From assembly GCA_009760855.2 (NCBI GenBank), contig WPIO01000089.1, forward strand, positions 1,260,001 through 1,324,000: a DNA stretch of 64,000 bases, in the 5' to 3' direction. The notes under the pieces were generated by a model. The model searched no databases. It worked only from the letters and a program-made list of their open reading frames with translations, and was not told where the DNA came from. How positions within the stretch are numbered: position 1 is the first letter of the stretch; each line of letters starts with the position of its first letter. Made by a program: the position numbers and the translations under genes. Origin of the DNA: Cristatella mucedo. Taxonomy: Eukaryota > Bryozoa > Phylactolaemata > Cristatellidae. Positions 11,690 to 40,337 of the stretch are shown here, in pieces.

Positions 11690-12440
11690 TACCTTGCTGA
11701 GAAAGAATAGCCTTGCGAATCGGTAGCTATTGCACTGGCCGGGTTGAGGTCAAGGCGGTTGATGGTCCAAGTCGGGATTTCGCTATTGTGCCTTTGTGAT
11801 TCCACTATGTTTTTAAACAAGTTAAACTTGGCCTTAGCTAGGACGCTTGGGTTCGACTTAAAATAGTCCAGCCGATGGACCTTCGGTCCTTATCTTATAT
11901 ATGCTTTGTCAAGCCTTCGCTTAGTAGTCCTAGCGAGTTTGATGTCTGCTGTAAGCCATTGGCCACCTGCCTGCTGAGCTCGCACGCCGACGTGCCTTAG
12001 TCAGGTAGTCAGGTGAGCAAACTCGCCCAGAACAAATGTTGGCGTCTTAGCGTTCGAAGGCAGGTCGGACCGACGATTGAGCAGAAGGGGCAAGCAAGAA
12101 CTTTTTTTGGATGACGTCAATGCTTGAGGATCTTAAGGTTTCGTAATTCGCCGATAATTTGTGATACCGTTGGGGGCGCGAACAGCATACTGAATGAGAT
12201 CCCCGTGTGGTCACCTGTGCAGAGTCTTACTACTGTAACCGTACGAGTTGGCCGTTAAGTGGCTCCGTAGTATGGCTCGAGAGACTGAGGACTGCTTGCT
12301 TCCGGGGGATTAGGGCTGAGGGGGTGGGCGAAATCAGCCGGAAGTCAAGTGAGCGGCAGCGGCTGACCCGCTGCCAGTGTTCATCATTCTCGTGTACGGA
12401 AGAAAGAAGCCAGTCGATGTGACGTCAGGATGTAGTCAGT
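11690..12440 (-). mobile_element. Second CR1/L2-like LINE copy (internal fragment)
   Basis: It is similar over several hundred bases to 9985-10390 of the neighbouring LINE. Shared blocks include the AAGCTTGACCTTTGCTAGGA-type segment, the CTTCGCTT...GACCTAGC segment and GACTGAATGAGATC. No open frame survives. Confidence 0.6.
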
Positions 12441-12850
12441 ACATTTCAGCCAGGCCTTCGACGACGGTTTTAAAAGCGAGCGTGTAGTCGGTCTGGTTAT
12501 TGTTGGTACGGAGGAGAGGCCGCGGACGGTGCACAGGGAGGCGGAGCTATCTCATTCTCCCAAGGAAAGCGGGCGCTGGGCGCTGGAGGAGCGGAAGCTT
12601 CTTCGTCTGCGCGCTTCTTGCACGTTTCCACTCTGGACGGAAGAAGCTATTCTAATTATATTTACTTTACTTCGATATAAAGGTCGATTGATAAGATTAT
12701 TTCGCGCTGCAAACTCCGTCTGGCCTTACTCATAAATAGCTTAATCTGAAGATCATTGGGTCCTCCTCTATAGCTTGATCTTCATTCCTTTGACGATTGT
12801 CGGCGTTCGCCGGGGTTAAAGTTCTTCCTTTATAGCTATAAAGAGAGCCG

Positions 12851-12965
12851 CTATAAATAGAGCCCGGTCCCTGGGCTCGGTCTCTTACGACTCTTAGCCG
12901 CCGAAACGCCGTCGCGTCGGGATAGGCGGCGTCTTCGCCTCGAGCTCTGAGAAGACACCCTGCGA
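12851..12965 (+). promoter_or_regulatory. Candidate TATA promoter and non-coding first exon (alpha-actinin?)
   Basis: CTATAAATAG at 12,851-12,860 is a near-perfect TATA box, at the left edge of a CpG-rich block and 1.5 kb upstream of the alpha-actinin start codon. Transcription would be expected near 12,882. A strong splice donor, TGCGA|GTAAGTTTT, follows with the exon end at 12,965. A matching acceptor lies at 14,379-14,380, 20 nt before the ATG. A second good donor (ACAG|GTAGGT, exon end 13,497) could mark an alternative leader exon. Assignment to alpha-actinin is inferred from position only. Confidence 0.4.
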
Positions 12966-14380
12966 GTAAGTTTTCCTGCATTTGCTCGGCTCCGCTCGGC
13001 TCCAGGTCGAATTACGGCGCTCCCCGAGGTTCCTGTTTACTCCGGCAGGATATCGTGCCTGCGCCGCCCACACGCGGTACCTTTAATGCTGCTGCTGCTG
13101 CTGTCCAGGGCTGGCGGGAAATGGGGGCGGGAAGCGTCGCGGCTGCCGACGCGACTCGGCGCACGCGCGCGCTGCTGCGCGTCGAGCCGCCCCGACGATC
13201 GGGTCGGCCGCGTCGCTTCGGCGTCGTCGGTCCGCTAGCGTCGCCATTAGCGGCTCGCTGGAGCGAAGCCGACCGCCGGCGCAACTATTTGCTCGGCATA
13301 CAGACAGTGCGCCGTCGCCCGGCGACGACCGCTGGCGATAAAAGTCCGCCTATCTTCCGCGTTGGTACCTTTTCGCCTACCGCGGGCTCCGCACGCACCC
13401 GCTCGCCCGCCGCCCGGAGTCCGGGCTCGTCGCGCGAGAGAATCGTAGCGCCCTTCGCCGGCGTCCAGCGCGCCTCCCGTCTGTCGCGATCTTACAGGTA
13501 GGTCGGGAGACCTGCGGTGGGAGCGGCGGGGGGAGCACGCGTCGCTCGGGGAACAGGCGACGCGAAGTAGCCGGCTCGTATCGGCTCTCGCGCACGGGAA
13601 GCCGATCTGCTCGGTGCGGACCTGCGACAGGCGGGCCGCGCCGCCGCGGCTAGCGCCGCGTTCGCGCCCGGTGTGGGCCGTCGCAGGGAACGGAGCAGCG
13701 CCCGCGACGCCGGCGGAGGCCCGCTGAAAGGGGAGGGAGTGCACGCATCCGATCGACCGTACGTCGCACCAAATCTGAACGAACCGTCGGCGGCGGCGGC
13801 GGCGGCAGATCGATGGCGACCCGTCGATGCGTGCCCCGCCCCCTCCAGTGGCCGCGGCCGCGCCGGCGATTACCGTCCGAAAAGCGGGCGTGCGCTAGGC
13901 GAAAGCGTGCTGTACGCGCTAGCTATTTCCATACCGACGCGTCGCATCGGCAACGTAACGCGATCGCATTACCCCGTCCCAAGCAACGGCCGAGGCGCCG
14001 TAGTCCGCCGGGCCCAAGCCGCGTAGGACGGAAGTCGTGGACAGGCCCCGCCCGGAAGCCATAATCCTCCGCGCTAGTCGGCCACCTCGGGTGCACGCTA
14101 CGTTTGCCCGAGACAGCGAGGCAAGCTCCCGTACTGAACTGACTATCGGCCCGAGGAAGTGGGAACCAACGGCTAGCGGAGGGTAGGTTGAATGTTAATT
14201 AAGCGCGCCGTCGGAAGGGCCGTGGGCCGTGTTGGGGTGGGGGGACTATCAGCGGGCGCTTGGGCACGACTACCGGCGGATGAAGAATGCCCACCCTCCG
14301 ACGACCACGTGACAGTCGGTGACGCTCGCCCGCCCGGAGCTGACTCGTGCGGAACGGCGTCTGTTGTTTCGTGTCTGTAG
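12966..14380. promoter_or_regulatory. CpG-rich block upstream of alpha-actinin
   Basis: CpG density is very high from about 12.9 to 14.9 kb, as expected for an animal housekeeping or broad promoter. No protein-coding exon is recognisable. The block ends in CGTGTCTGTAG, a plausible 3' splice site joining a 5' leader to the coding exon. Confidence 0.45.
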
Positions 14381-14400
14381 GACGACCGGGTAGATACAGC

Positions 14401-32407
<18,007 letters not shown>

Positions 32408-33025
32408 CCGAGGCACTGCCGCCGGTTGCTGGGAAAGGGAAGCCCCGTTCGTTCGCAGTGGGAAGAGCCATGGCGTCCGTGGCCGTCGGTCGGCCGATGT
32501 GCGCCTAGCACATCGGCACACTCACTCACATGCACGCACACCCACGCACGTGCAGACCAGCATGCCGTGGCCACCATTCCTCGGACGAGTGCACTGACTG
32601 CCCGTCCCATCAGCCCCAGGCCACGGACGCCCGATGAGGCCGCCGAGTGGCTGTGTCATTGGGAGGTTGATTTGTAGCTGTCGTTTTGATGATGTGATCG
32701 TGAATTTACTTGGTGACTCTGTTGATGGCTTTGCACGAGCGTCAGATAGCTAATAGTCGGTTGGTTAGTGTAACGTAGTGGACCAGTAGCAGATGAGTGG
32801 TTGGTTGGTGGCTGTGGAAAAGAAATCGGATGCAGTGCTGTGTGAGAGGACACTCGGCTTGACCGCGGCGGGGCTTCGACCGGCCACCGGCGCTGTGCTG
32901 CGATTGCCGCACCTGTCGGCTTTGCATGCATATTCTTGATGAGCGATCATCCACAGAACTGCCACCTGTACAATGGCTTTTCTATCATATATACGTGCAT
33001 GAATAAAAATCACAATATTGGTGAA
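32408..33025 (+). other. Actn: Actn 3' UTR with poly(A) signal
   Basis: The region after the stop codon ends at AATAAA (33,002-33,007), the first canonical poly(A) signal downstream. A perfect 10-bp stem with a 5-nt loop lies at 32,493-32,517. The true cleavage site was not determined. Confidence 0.5.
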
Positions 33026-34459
33026 GTAACGAACGGTTTGCTTGGTGGCATTCGCTGTGTGGAGGCATTGATCAATCGCAGTAATACGGTTTGCAGAGAA
33101 AGTTGGGTCAGCAATTTGGTCTACCGGCCGTATAAGGTAATCATGGTGCAGCAGCATTGTTCGACAGAAACTTTGGCAACCGGGACACGGAAAGCCATGG
33201 CAGTGAGTTTCCTACAGACGTAAATACGCTCGTTCATGATTATCACCACTGCATGAAGACATACATGCATGCTAAGCTTGCACAAAAGCTGGATGTTATA
33301 GCAGTGCTACGTCTGTCCTTATTGTAATCTAACTATAGCTTTGACCGTAATTATAGACCAGTGAATACATAGTGATAGGATCTATTTGCAATTAAAATTA
33401 AAGTGGGCTATCGAGAGTGTGTTGATAGATCTCGGGTTGTCGGGTTTGTTGTGGTAAACGACTGCAGGCCGAAGCAGTCAAAAGAGGCCAGTGCAGCTGA
33501 AGCAGGCAGCGTCTGCATAGGATCACGGTCAGGACCGAGGGTTAGCGTTATTAGTATGGGACTCCTATCGATAGTCAGGGATACATGGGATATAACTCCT
33601 CCTTCCTCGGTCTGGCAGCGACCCGAGGCCAACTGCCTGAGTTTACTAGCATAATGTCTCGTCCCACGAGACACTGCTAAGGCTTCATTAGCACCATTCC
33701 AGATCATGAGTATATGTCTATGTGTGAGTCTCTTACTCTTAGCCTCAGGCTGCCTCGGCTGCTGCTCATTGCTCTGCCTCTTGAGCAGCAGCCATATTTC
33801 AGAAAAGCAGCAGCAGCTGTCGTCCAGGGTCAGGGGCCAGGTCATTTAGGGTCACGGGTCGGGGCGTCACTAGTCGAGTCGTCCAAGGTCTTGAGTCGGG
33901 TCGTTCAGGGTTAGGGCCGGTTGATCTGGGTGCTTGCCCAGCCGAGGTGAGGAGTGGTGCAGTTACGTGGCCCGAAAATGCATGTGACCTCGGCCTGCAG
34001 GTGATGACTGGGCATCCAAGAGTCTTCACATGCCTTCAAACTGTCGGTATTCTAGCCCAGTGACCACAGTGTGTTGACCTCATGCTGGGGCTACCTACTG
34101 TAAGCTTTGGACAATCCTTGTGGAATAAGTACTGGAATCGCCCTTCATAGCTCTCACCGACAATCAGCAACTGAGTATAATAAAAATCATTGCGGTCCAC
34201 TAGTGCCGCTGCAGACAAGTTTAAAGATGCCCGACTTTGGGCAACGAAGGCTTAAGATAGGTAAGGATGTCTCTAGGCAGGAATACTGCTCTAAGAACAA
34301 TGGGTCCCTCACACAAGAGGCCGAACCGGGATTTTCCTGCCCATCCACTGGCGCTGCCGACAGTATCGCCGCGCGCTTAGTCTCGCGGAAAACAGCAGTA
34401 GTTCTTCCTATTGGATGCAATTGAGTGGGATTGGATTGGAGTGGGATTACTTACCATAG
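33026..34459. other. No gene recognised
   Basis: AT-rich then mixed sequence downstream of alpha-actinin. A 145-codon minus-strand frame (33,408-33,845) has no recognisable domain or splice context. Short GGGTC-rich repeats occur around 33,830-33,930. Confidence 0.35.
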
Positions 34460-34990
34460 TCGAGAATCTTTATCTCCTGAGGCCTCTGCACGGAATCTTG
34501 ATATCCTCTTCCACAACGACTCAAGTCTGCCTGCTTTAACCTACGGAGCATTGCAGAAGTTGGGTCTTGGATAAAAGCTCCTCAGCCAAGCGGTTCCATC
34601 CATTCGTAGCATCCCGATTCTACTTGCTCTACTTGCTGTAGGTTCTTTGCCCATGCAATAAGATGCCTACAGTTGGTGCAAAGCTCAGCAGTGGGGGGGG
34701 CTATCGGTCGTAAACGTTGCAACTGCCACGTCGCTGTCATACCCATCAATCTTTATCAGTTGCCTATCGAGCGGCGTATCGACTTCCAATACCCCGCAAT
34801 TCACCTTCACGGCTACTCCTTTCTCTTGCTTGTCTGAAGTAGCTCCGCATCAGACATCGAAAGACCATCGGCTCTTCCGACTCGGGTTGATTGGTTGTGT
34901 CCCTAACATAAAATCTCCTGAAGACCTTGCCTTCAGTCAGTATGTTCCCAGCGCTCGGAACTCACACAACCGACTTGACGCCAGCCGCGC
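34460..34990 (+). mobile_element. CR1/L2-like LINE, 3' fragment
   Basis: Frame pieces read LPIERRIDFQYP, then NIKSPEDLAFSQYVPSARNS, diverged versions of the carboxy-terminal segment of CR1/L2 elements (IKQRI..K, then K.FGDRAF...AP..WNSLP). Several stops and frame changes are present. A SINE starts directly downstream. Confidence 0.55.
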
Positions 34991-34999
34991 TGCTGCGTG

Positions 35000-35158
35000 G
35001 TTTGGTCCAGGAGCTGAGGTGATGGCCTTTAACGACCGATGTCAAGGTGAAAGTATTTAATGACTAACGTCGTGGGCTCGAGCCCTGCAGCAGTTGTAAA
35101 GCACCGGGATAGTGATGAAGTTCTCTCTCAGGGCGCTATACAAATGAATTACAATTTT
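35000..35158 (+). repeat. tRNA-derived SINE
   Basis: Head GTGGTTTGGTCCAGGAGC, B-box-like GTGGGCTCGAGCCCTGC and tail GTTCTCTCTCAGGGCGCTAT plus ACAAATGAATT and a T-rich end. The tail matches the 3' end of the local CR1/L2-like LINEs. Confidence 0.68.
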
Positions 35159-35183
35159 TTACTTGACTTCGTGGCATTTACAA

Positions 35184-35355
35184 AAGTAGTATTGACCTTA
35201 ATCTTCATCACACCCATGGCTCCGTCCGACCGAGTCCAACGTCCTTGGTGTGCTCGTTCGTGGCGACTGTAGACGTCACGACTAAGAGCGAAGCTTTTGT
35301 ATGGCGAACCAGTGATGCTTTGGCATTCGCACGATGTAGTGCCTCTTATTAGCTA
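35184..35355 (+). repeat. 172-bp inverted repeat, left arm
   Basis: 171 of 172 bases are identical to the reverse complement of 38,342-38,513. The one difference is C/T within GTCCAA(C/T)GTCC. It begins AAGTAGTATTGACC and ends CTTATTAGCTA. No target-site duplication is visible outside the arms. Confidence 0.93.
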
Positions 35356-37444
35356 GGCATGCAACTAACCAGCGTGCCTTCTCGCGTGCTTTTGCGTTGT
35401 TGCCTAAGCAGGATTCTTGCTTACCATTAACTCTCGATTACTCTCTTAGAGCTCTAAAATAAAAGAAATGTAATAATATAAATATGAAGCAAGACAGTAG
35501 GCGTCACCAGCCGAACTCGTCATTATCCCTCTATTCCGGTGAGGAGCTACCGGATGCCGCCGCATGCCGTCTGTCCGTCAGTCCATGCGAACGACAAGTT
35601 GGTCTTCCAAGTAAAAGGCCCGACAACTTTGCCACCTCTGGTACGACGCAAATGCCTGCGCATGACACTGCCAGGCGAGGAGGCTCGTGCTGCTGCGAGG
35701 AGCCGCCAGTCGCGAAATGGCTGCTCGAATCCGGCAGCTTCGGACGAGTCCGAGAACAGTTGGCGAATGGCGGGCTGTGCAAAAACTGGGCGCGCGAATG
35801 CCGAGTGTTCGTCGACTCAGAAGTAGAGACTGATTGCTCAGATCGCTCGGCGTCTGCCCACCATTTTTACTGCAATCCGTTCGCGAACGGTCACAGCGTA
35901 GCCGTAGTGACAACTACCCGGGCAGAGACTAGGGGTCGGGTTACTGTCAGAGCAATCCTTGGGCAACTCGAGGCGGCGGCAGCGGCGACCGTGATGTATC
36001 CGAGGTAGGCTCGAGGCCGAGATCGTGAGGTAAAGGAGGATACAGGGCTCGGATTCTCTTTGTAGTCGTGCTGTCACCGGGAGATTGCATTCTTTGTAGT
36101 CTTTGCTTCATTAAGCCATCGGTCAGGGCGCGGTTCCACAATGCAATCGCGAGAACCGCCCACACTCGCAGCCAGCGACGCCGCCGCCGCGCAGACGATA
36201 AGAGAGACTGGCCCACATTGTTCCCTGACCGAGCAGCTTGGCGTCTTACTCTCCGAACCACTTATAGGTTACCACTTAGGAAGCCCATCAGGGCCTCCGC
36301 GATTGTACCTGCAGTTTTGGCTTCTTACCCGCTGGGGTCCGAACAGGCAGGAAGCTACACCTGCCAGGTGGGGAGCGTAGAGCATTGTGCAACCGTCGCT
36401 GGCATTTGTAGAAAATTAAGGCCGCGCGGCCAGCTACTTCTGCAGATTTCTTGTCGCTGGAACAGTCGCTGCCGTGTTTGTTATTTAAAAGGCTGCTTCA
36501 TCCCTTTCGGCCAGCGCTCCCGGTGGCTTTTAGGGTTCGAAATGCGAGTGGCGATAAACTCACACCAATGCAGATTGAGTTGTTCGAAGGGCACCTTGCT
36601 CGCTCGCTGGCACTGTACTCCAGTCGCAGACGGCAGACCGTCGTCGGTTGCAGCGCTTGGCACCGGGCCACCACCGGCTCGGCGAGAAAGCATGCCGGTC
36701 AGAGTGAAATGCCAGCATATGCTGGTAAAGTGCTTGTGGCGCTAGTTTTGAAGCCAACGAGAGCAGCGCTCAAGTGTGTGTGTATGTCGCAACAGCTGCG
36801 TCAGGTTTTTCGACAGATTTCCTCCAGAGCCACCCTTCATCGTCAGTTCTGGGAGGGGTGCTGGGATTTTTTGCAGGGATACAGCTGGAGCAGAAACGCA
36901 GGTGGTGGCCCCGAGTGGGGGGGGGGGGCGTAGGTCACGAAGAGCCACTAATGCCACCAGTTGTTTTCCTTATGCGCCGTCTTACTGCTCATTGGTGCAT
37001 TTCCTGTACGAGCGAGCAAAATTGAGCAGTTAGCGTTGCACTCTTGGACGCAGCCGCCAGCCTAGCAGCTGCTGCAGACGGCAGATGGAACAGAAATGCC
37101 TGCTGGGCGAGGTGCAGGCCGGCACGTAATTGCCAGGTACTCAGCCGCCGCTTGCATCACGTGAGCAGCAGAATGCGGATGACATTTATCTCTCACAGCT
37201 ACGGATGGTAATGAATGAACAACGATAGTTAATCACAAACCGCCGGATACCTAAATGATTTCTGCCAGTCAAACGGCATCTTCTGTTTCTGTATCGCACG
37301 GGTCTGATTCGTGTATCTCAGCATTTGATAAAGCCTTTTGAAAAGGCTCAAATTTCCAGTTTAATCGTTTGCTTTCCTGTGGCGAAGCGACGCACATGCA
37401 ACCCTGTAAGATGAGCCATATACATCGCCCACCGAGGGACGAGG

Positions 37445-37479
<35 letters not shown>

Positions 37480-37529
37480 AGAGAGAAAGAGCGAGGGAGA
37501 TAGAGAGGGAGAGAGACAGACAGACAGAG

Positions 37530-37560
<31 letters not shown>

Positions 37561-37625
37561 GGGAGAGAGAGAGAGAGTGAGAGACAGACAGAGATAGAGA
37601 CAAAGAGGAAAGAGACAAAGAGGAA

Positions 37626-37708
<83 letters not shown>

Positions 37709-38341
37709 CAGAGACAGAGAGAGGGGAGGGAGGGAGCGAGAGAGAGTAGGGAAAGATACAACGAATGATCAAAGAGAGGAAGGATGAAGGGGTGAGGAAG
37801 GAGGAGATACGAAGGAGAGTGAACGAGAGAGGCGAGATATGTTCCCTAGAATGCTCTACCTCGTATAGGGTAGAAAGTCGGGCGTGACTGTTGGACCTCG
37901 TAATGCTGAGTTACAGATTTAAAAGCTTGAACTTGAGATTAGGGAACCGTTCAAGGTTGCACACAAAATACCCTTGCTGGCTTGGTTACTCGTGCGATAG
38001 CGCATATCCACTGGAACAATTCGTTTACTTTGACACCATGACTTGGGAAGAATGAGCCCAAGTTTTTGCCACAAAAAATCTTTGGATTTCGACAGCAGCT
38101 CAAGCTGACTGCCCTTGTTGTCATTAAGAATTATGCTGTAATTAAACCAAACAAGTAGCTTCCAAATGAGAATCAGTAAGTAATGCAGTGTATCAACTCA
38201 ATAGTTTTTGATGAAGCACACGTGAGCCTTGAGAGACAGTGCTGAGCTAGAGTTGTTACACTCTCTCATTAACCTAGACAGTCGCTTAATTAGCACACAA
38301 TGCAACACAAAAGGTGATGAAAGCAACAGAGTGCCTTGTCA
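35356..38341. other. Segment between the inverted repeats
   Basis: About 3 kb, GC-richer in its left half. It contains an open plus-strand frame of 174 codons (35,484-36,008) with no recognised domain, the (GA)n/(GACA)n tract at 37,441-37,735 and a G run at 36,917. If the arms are terminal repeats of one element this is its cargo, but I see no transposase. Confidence 0.4.
37441..37735. repeat. (GA)n/(GACA)n compound microsatellite
   Basis: About 295 bp of GA, GAGG, GACA and GAAA blocks. Confidence 0.93.
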
Positions 38342-38513
38342 TAGCTAATAAGAGGCACTACATCGTGCGAATGCCAAAGCATCACTGGTTCGCCATACAA
38401 AAGCTTCGCTCTTAGTCGTGACGTCTACAGTCGCCACGAACGAGCACACCAAGGACATTGGACTCGGTCGGACGGAGCCATGGGTGTGATGAAGATTAAG
38501 GTCAATACTACTT
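38342..38513 (-). repeat. 172-bp inverted repeat, right arm
   Basis: Reverse complement of 35,184-35,355 with a single mismatch. Confidence 0.93.
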
Positions 38514-39004
38514 GTCAGTACTATCAAACATGTCCCAAAGTTGTATAAGTGACATTCCTGTCATTTCTTACATTGCGGTTGCGTCACATTTTTAATCCTG
38601 GCTTTACGAATTCTCATCTGGCGTTGCATTTCCAATGTTCATATAGTATTGCTCCTGGAGGATAGAGCACTTTTCTACTAGTAAATATCTACCCCGAAGC
38701 TCACATCCCCCAGGTCACATCTGGGACCGGTCCAAAAACTGAAGCTGGTTCAAGACAGCCATTACATTAATGATGGTATGCCCAAAAGGCGATAGTAGTG
38801 GATCTCCTGGGATGTATTAAGCGCCTACAAGTCCCAGCAACTATTTCAACCGTCAGCCTGTGAAGACCACCCGGACTTCGCTCAGTGTAACGAGCTAATC
38901 AGAATAAAGGCTTGCTAAAAACTTGTACCTGCCAGATCACTCAGAATTACGCTTCCAAATTGGGATGCTATGGTTTTGAAGTGGAATATCATATTCGAAC
39001 GTTC

Positions 39005-39130
39005 AATTTCCGCGGGTTAGGGTGCTCGACATTGACGACCGAGGTAATTGGCTGGAGCCCTGAGGCAAATGCGAAACGTCTGGATATAGATTCAGTTTTC
39101 TTATGGGCTATACAAATAAATTAACTATAT
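39005..39130 (+). repeat. SINE relic
   Basis: GGGTGCTCGACATTGACGACC, then GCTGGAGCCCTGAGGC and TATGGGCTATACAAATAAAT follow the order of the SINE family, with strong divergence in the head. Confidence 0.4.
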
Positions 39131-39185
39131 CTTGGTTTGTGCATTTTTATTACTACAATCCATGAGAAAGCAACGTGACATTGGA

Positions 39186-39352
39186 AGGGCCGTGATAGCC
39201 CTGGAGATAACGTGCTCGCACTTCACGTACGAGACTGTGTGTTCGAATCCTGCAGCGGACGATCATTTATTGTCAACTGCAAACGGTGGTGATAGCCGTT
39301 AAGGTTCCTCCGCAGCTATATACATGAGGACGTGAGGCTGTTAAATCACCTA
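39186..39352 (+). repeat. tRNA-derived SINE, second family
   Basis: B box TGTTCGAATCCTGCAGC, then GCAAACGGTGGTGATAGCCG and CTATATACATGAGG, ending GGCTGTTAAATCA. This matches the family best preserved at 60725-60893. Confidence 0.6.
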
Positions 39353-39980
39353 GTGATATTTTAAAGCTTAGTAAGAAATATTTTTTTCCACATGACTTGT
39401 TGCACTTGGCAGAAAGTCTTGGAGCGAGTACACATAGATACACGAGATAGCGTACACTCGTCAAGCATATAGCACAATCGCAAGCGGGATGGCGATCTCT
39501 TCTTCAGGGCAGCCGAGTAGCTTCTTGTGCGAACGACGTACCTGCATGCAAACCATAAGTTCGAACATTTTCGACCTCCACACTATAATGAAAGGCAAAG
39601 GCATTATAAGCATTGTTAAAGCGAGTAGTGGTTCGGCGGTTCGTTATCTTTAGCACAGATAGAGCAGCACGCGACAGGGTCCACGCGAAAGAAATGTAGC
39701 TGGCGCCTGTCGAAGCATGGCGGCCAGCGAGTCGAGTAGAAGCCGCTGCAGCGCAGCACGCAGCGAACGCAAACGCACGAGCTGAGTACGACAGCAATTA
39801 ATATGGCGAACACTACCGGAAAACCAGGTCATTCTATGTATTTCAGAAGGCAGTCTGGCTCGCTTTTCCTCAGAGCAAGGGCTACGCAATTCAACTTGGA
39901 GGCATGGCAGGAAGCTGACTGCTGCTCGTCGAGCTAGCGATCCTACCCAAATTGTGTGAGACGCAGAGCTGCCGTTACGG

Positions 39981-40337
39981 TGTTTAATAACGTTGCCGGA
40001 CAGACAGAACGCAGACCGTAGCAAATACGGACTAAGAATAAGCAACAAACGGGTCCAATATAGAGTAGTCCTGAATGATTCCTATTGGCTGAGCAAGCCA
40101 TCATGCAAACTAATCTTAATACAACTTGCTTCTCTTCCTGATCACGCTCTGATCAGCCCTGATCAGCCGTGGCTGATTTAGCCTTGGCAGAGGCCTATTG
40201 GCTTAGGTACTCGTGATCTGCAGCCAATCAGCAGTGGTCTTCGAAAGTAGCCGCGTTGTCCTGAGTCAGTCAGTGCTGCGCTGCAGGTCAAGGTGAAATC
40301 GCCCGGCATAACGGTTGTGGAGAGGATTCAGCCAACA
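39981..40337 (-). repeat. Copia element 3' LTR
   Basis: On the plus strand it begins TGTTTAAT and ends GCCAACA (TG...CA). It is similar along its length to 44,959-45,312. On the element's own (minus) strand it is preceded directly by GTGAGGGGAGG, a good polypurine tract at 40,338-40,348. Confidence 0.85.

Noticed and set aside
33408-33845. 145-codon minus-strand open frame
   Set aside because: No recognisable domain, no splice signals at its edges and no codon bias like that of the real exons.
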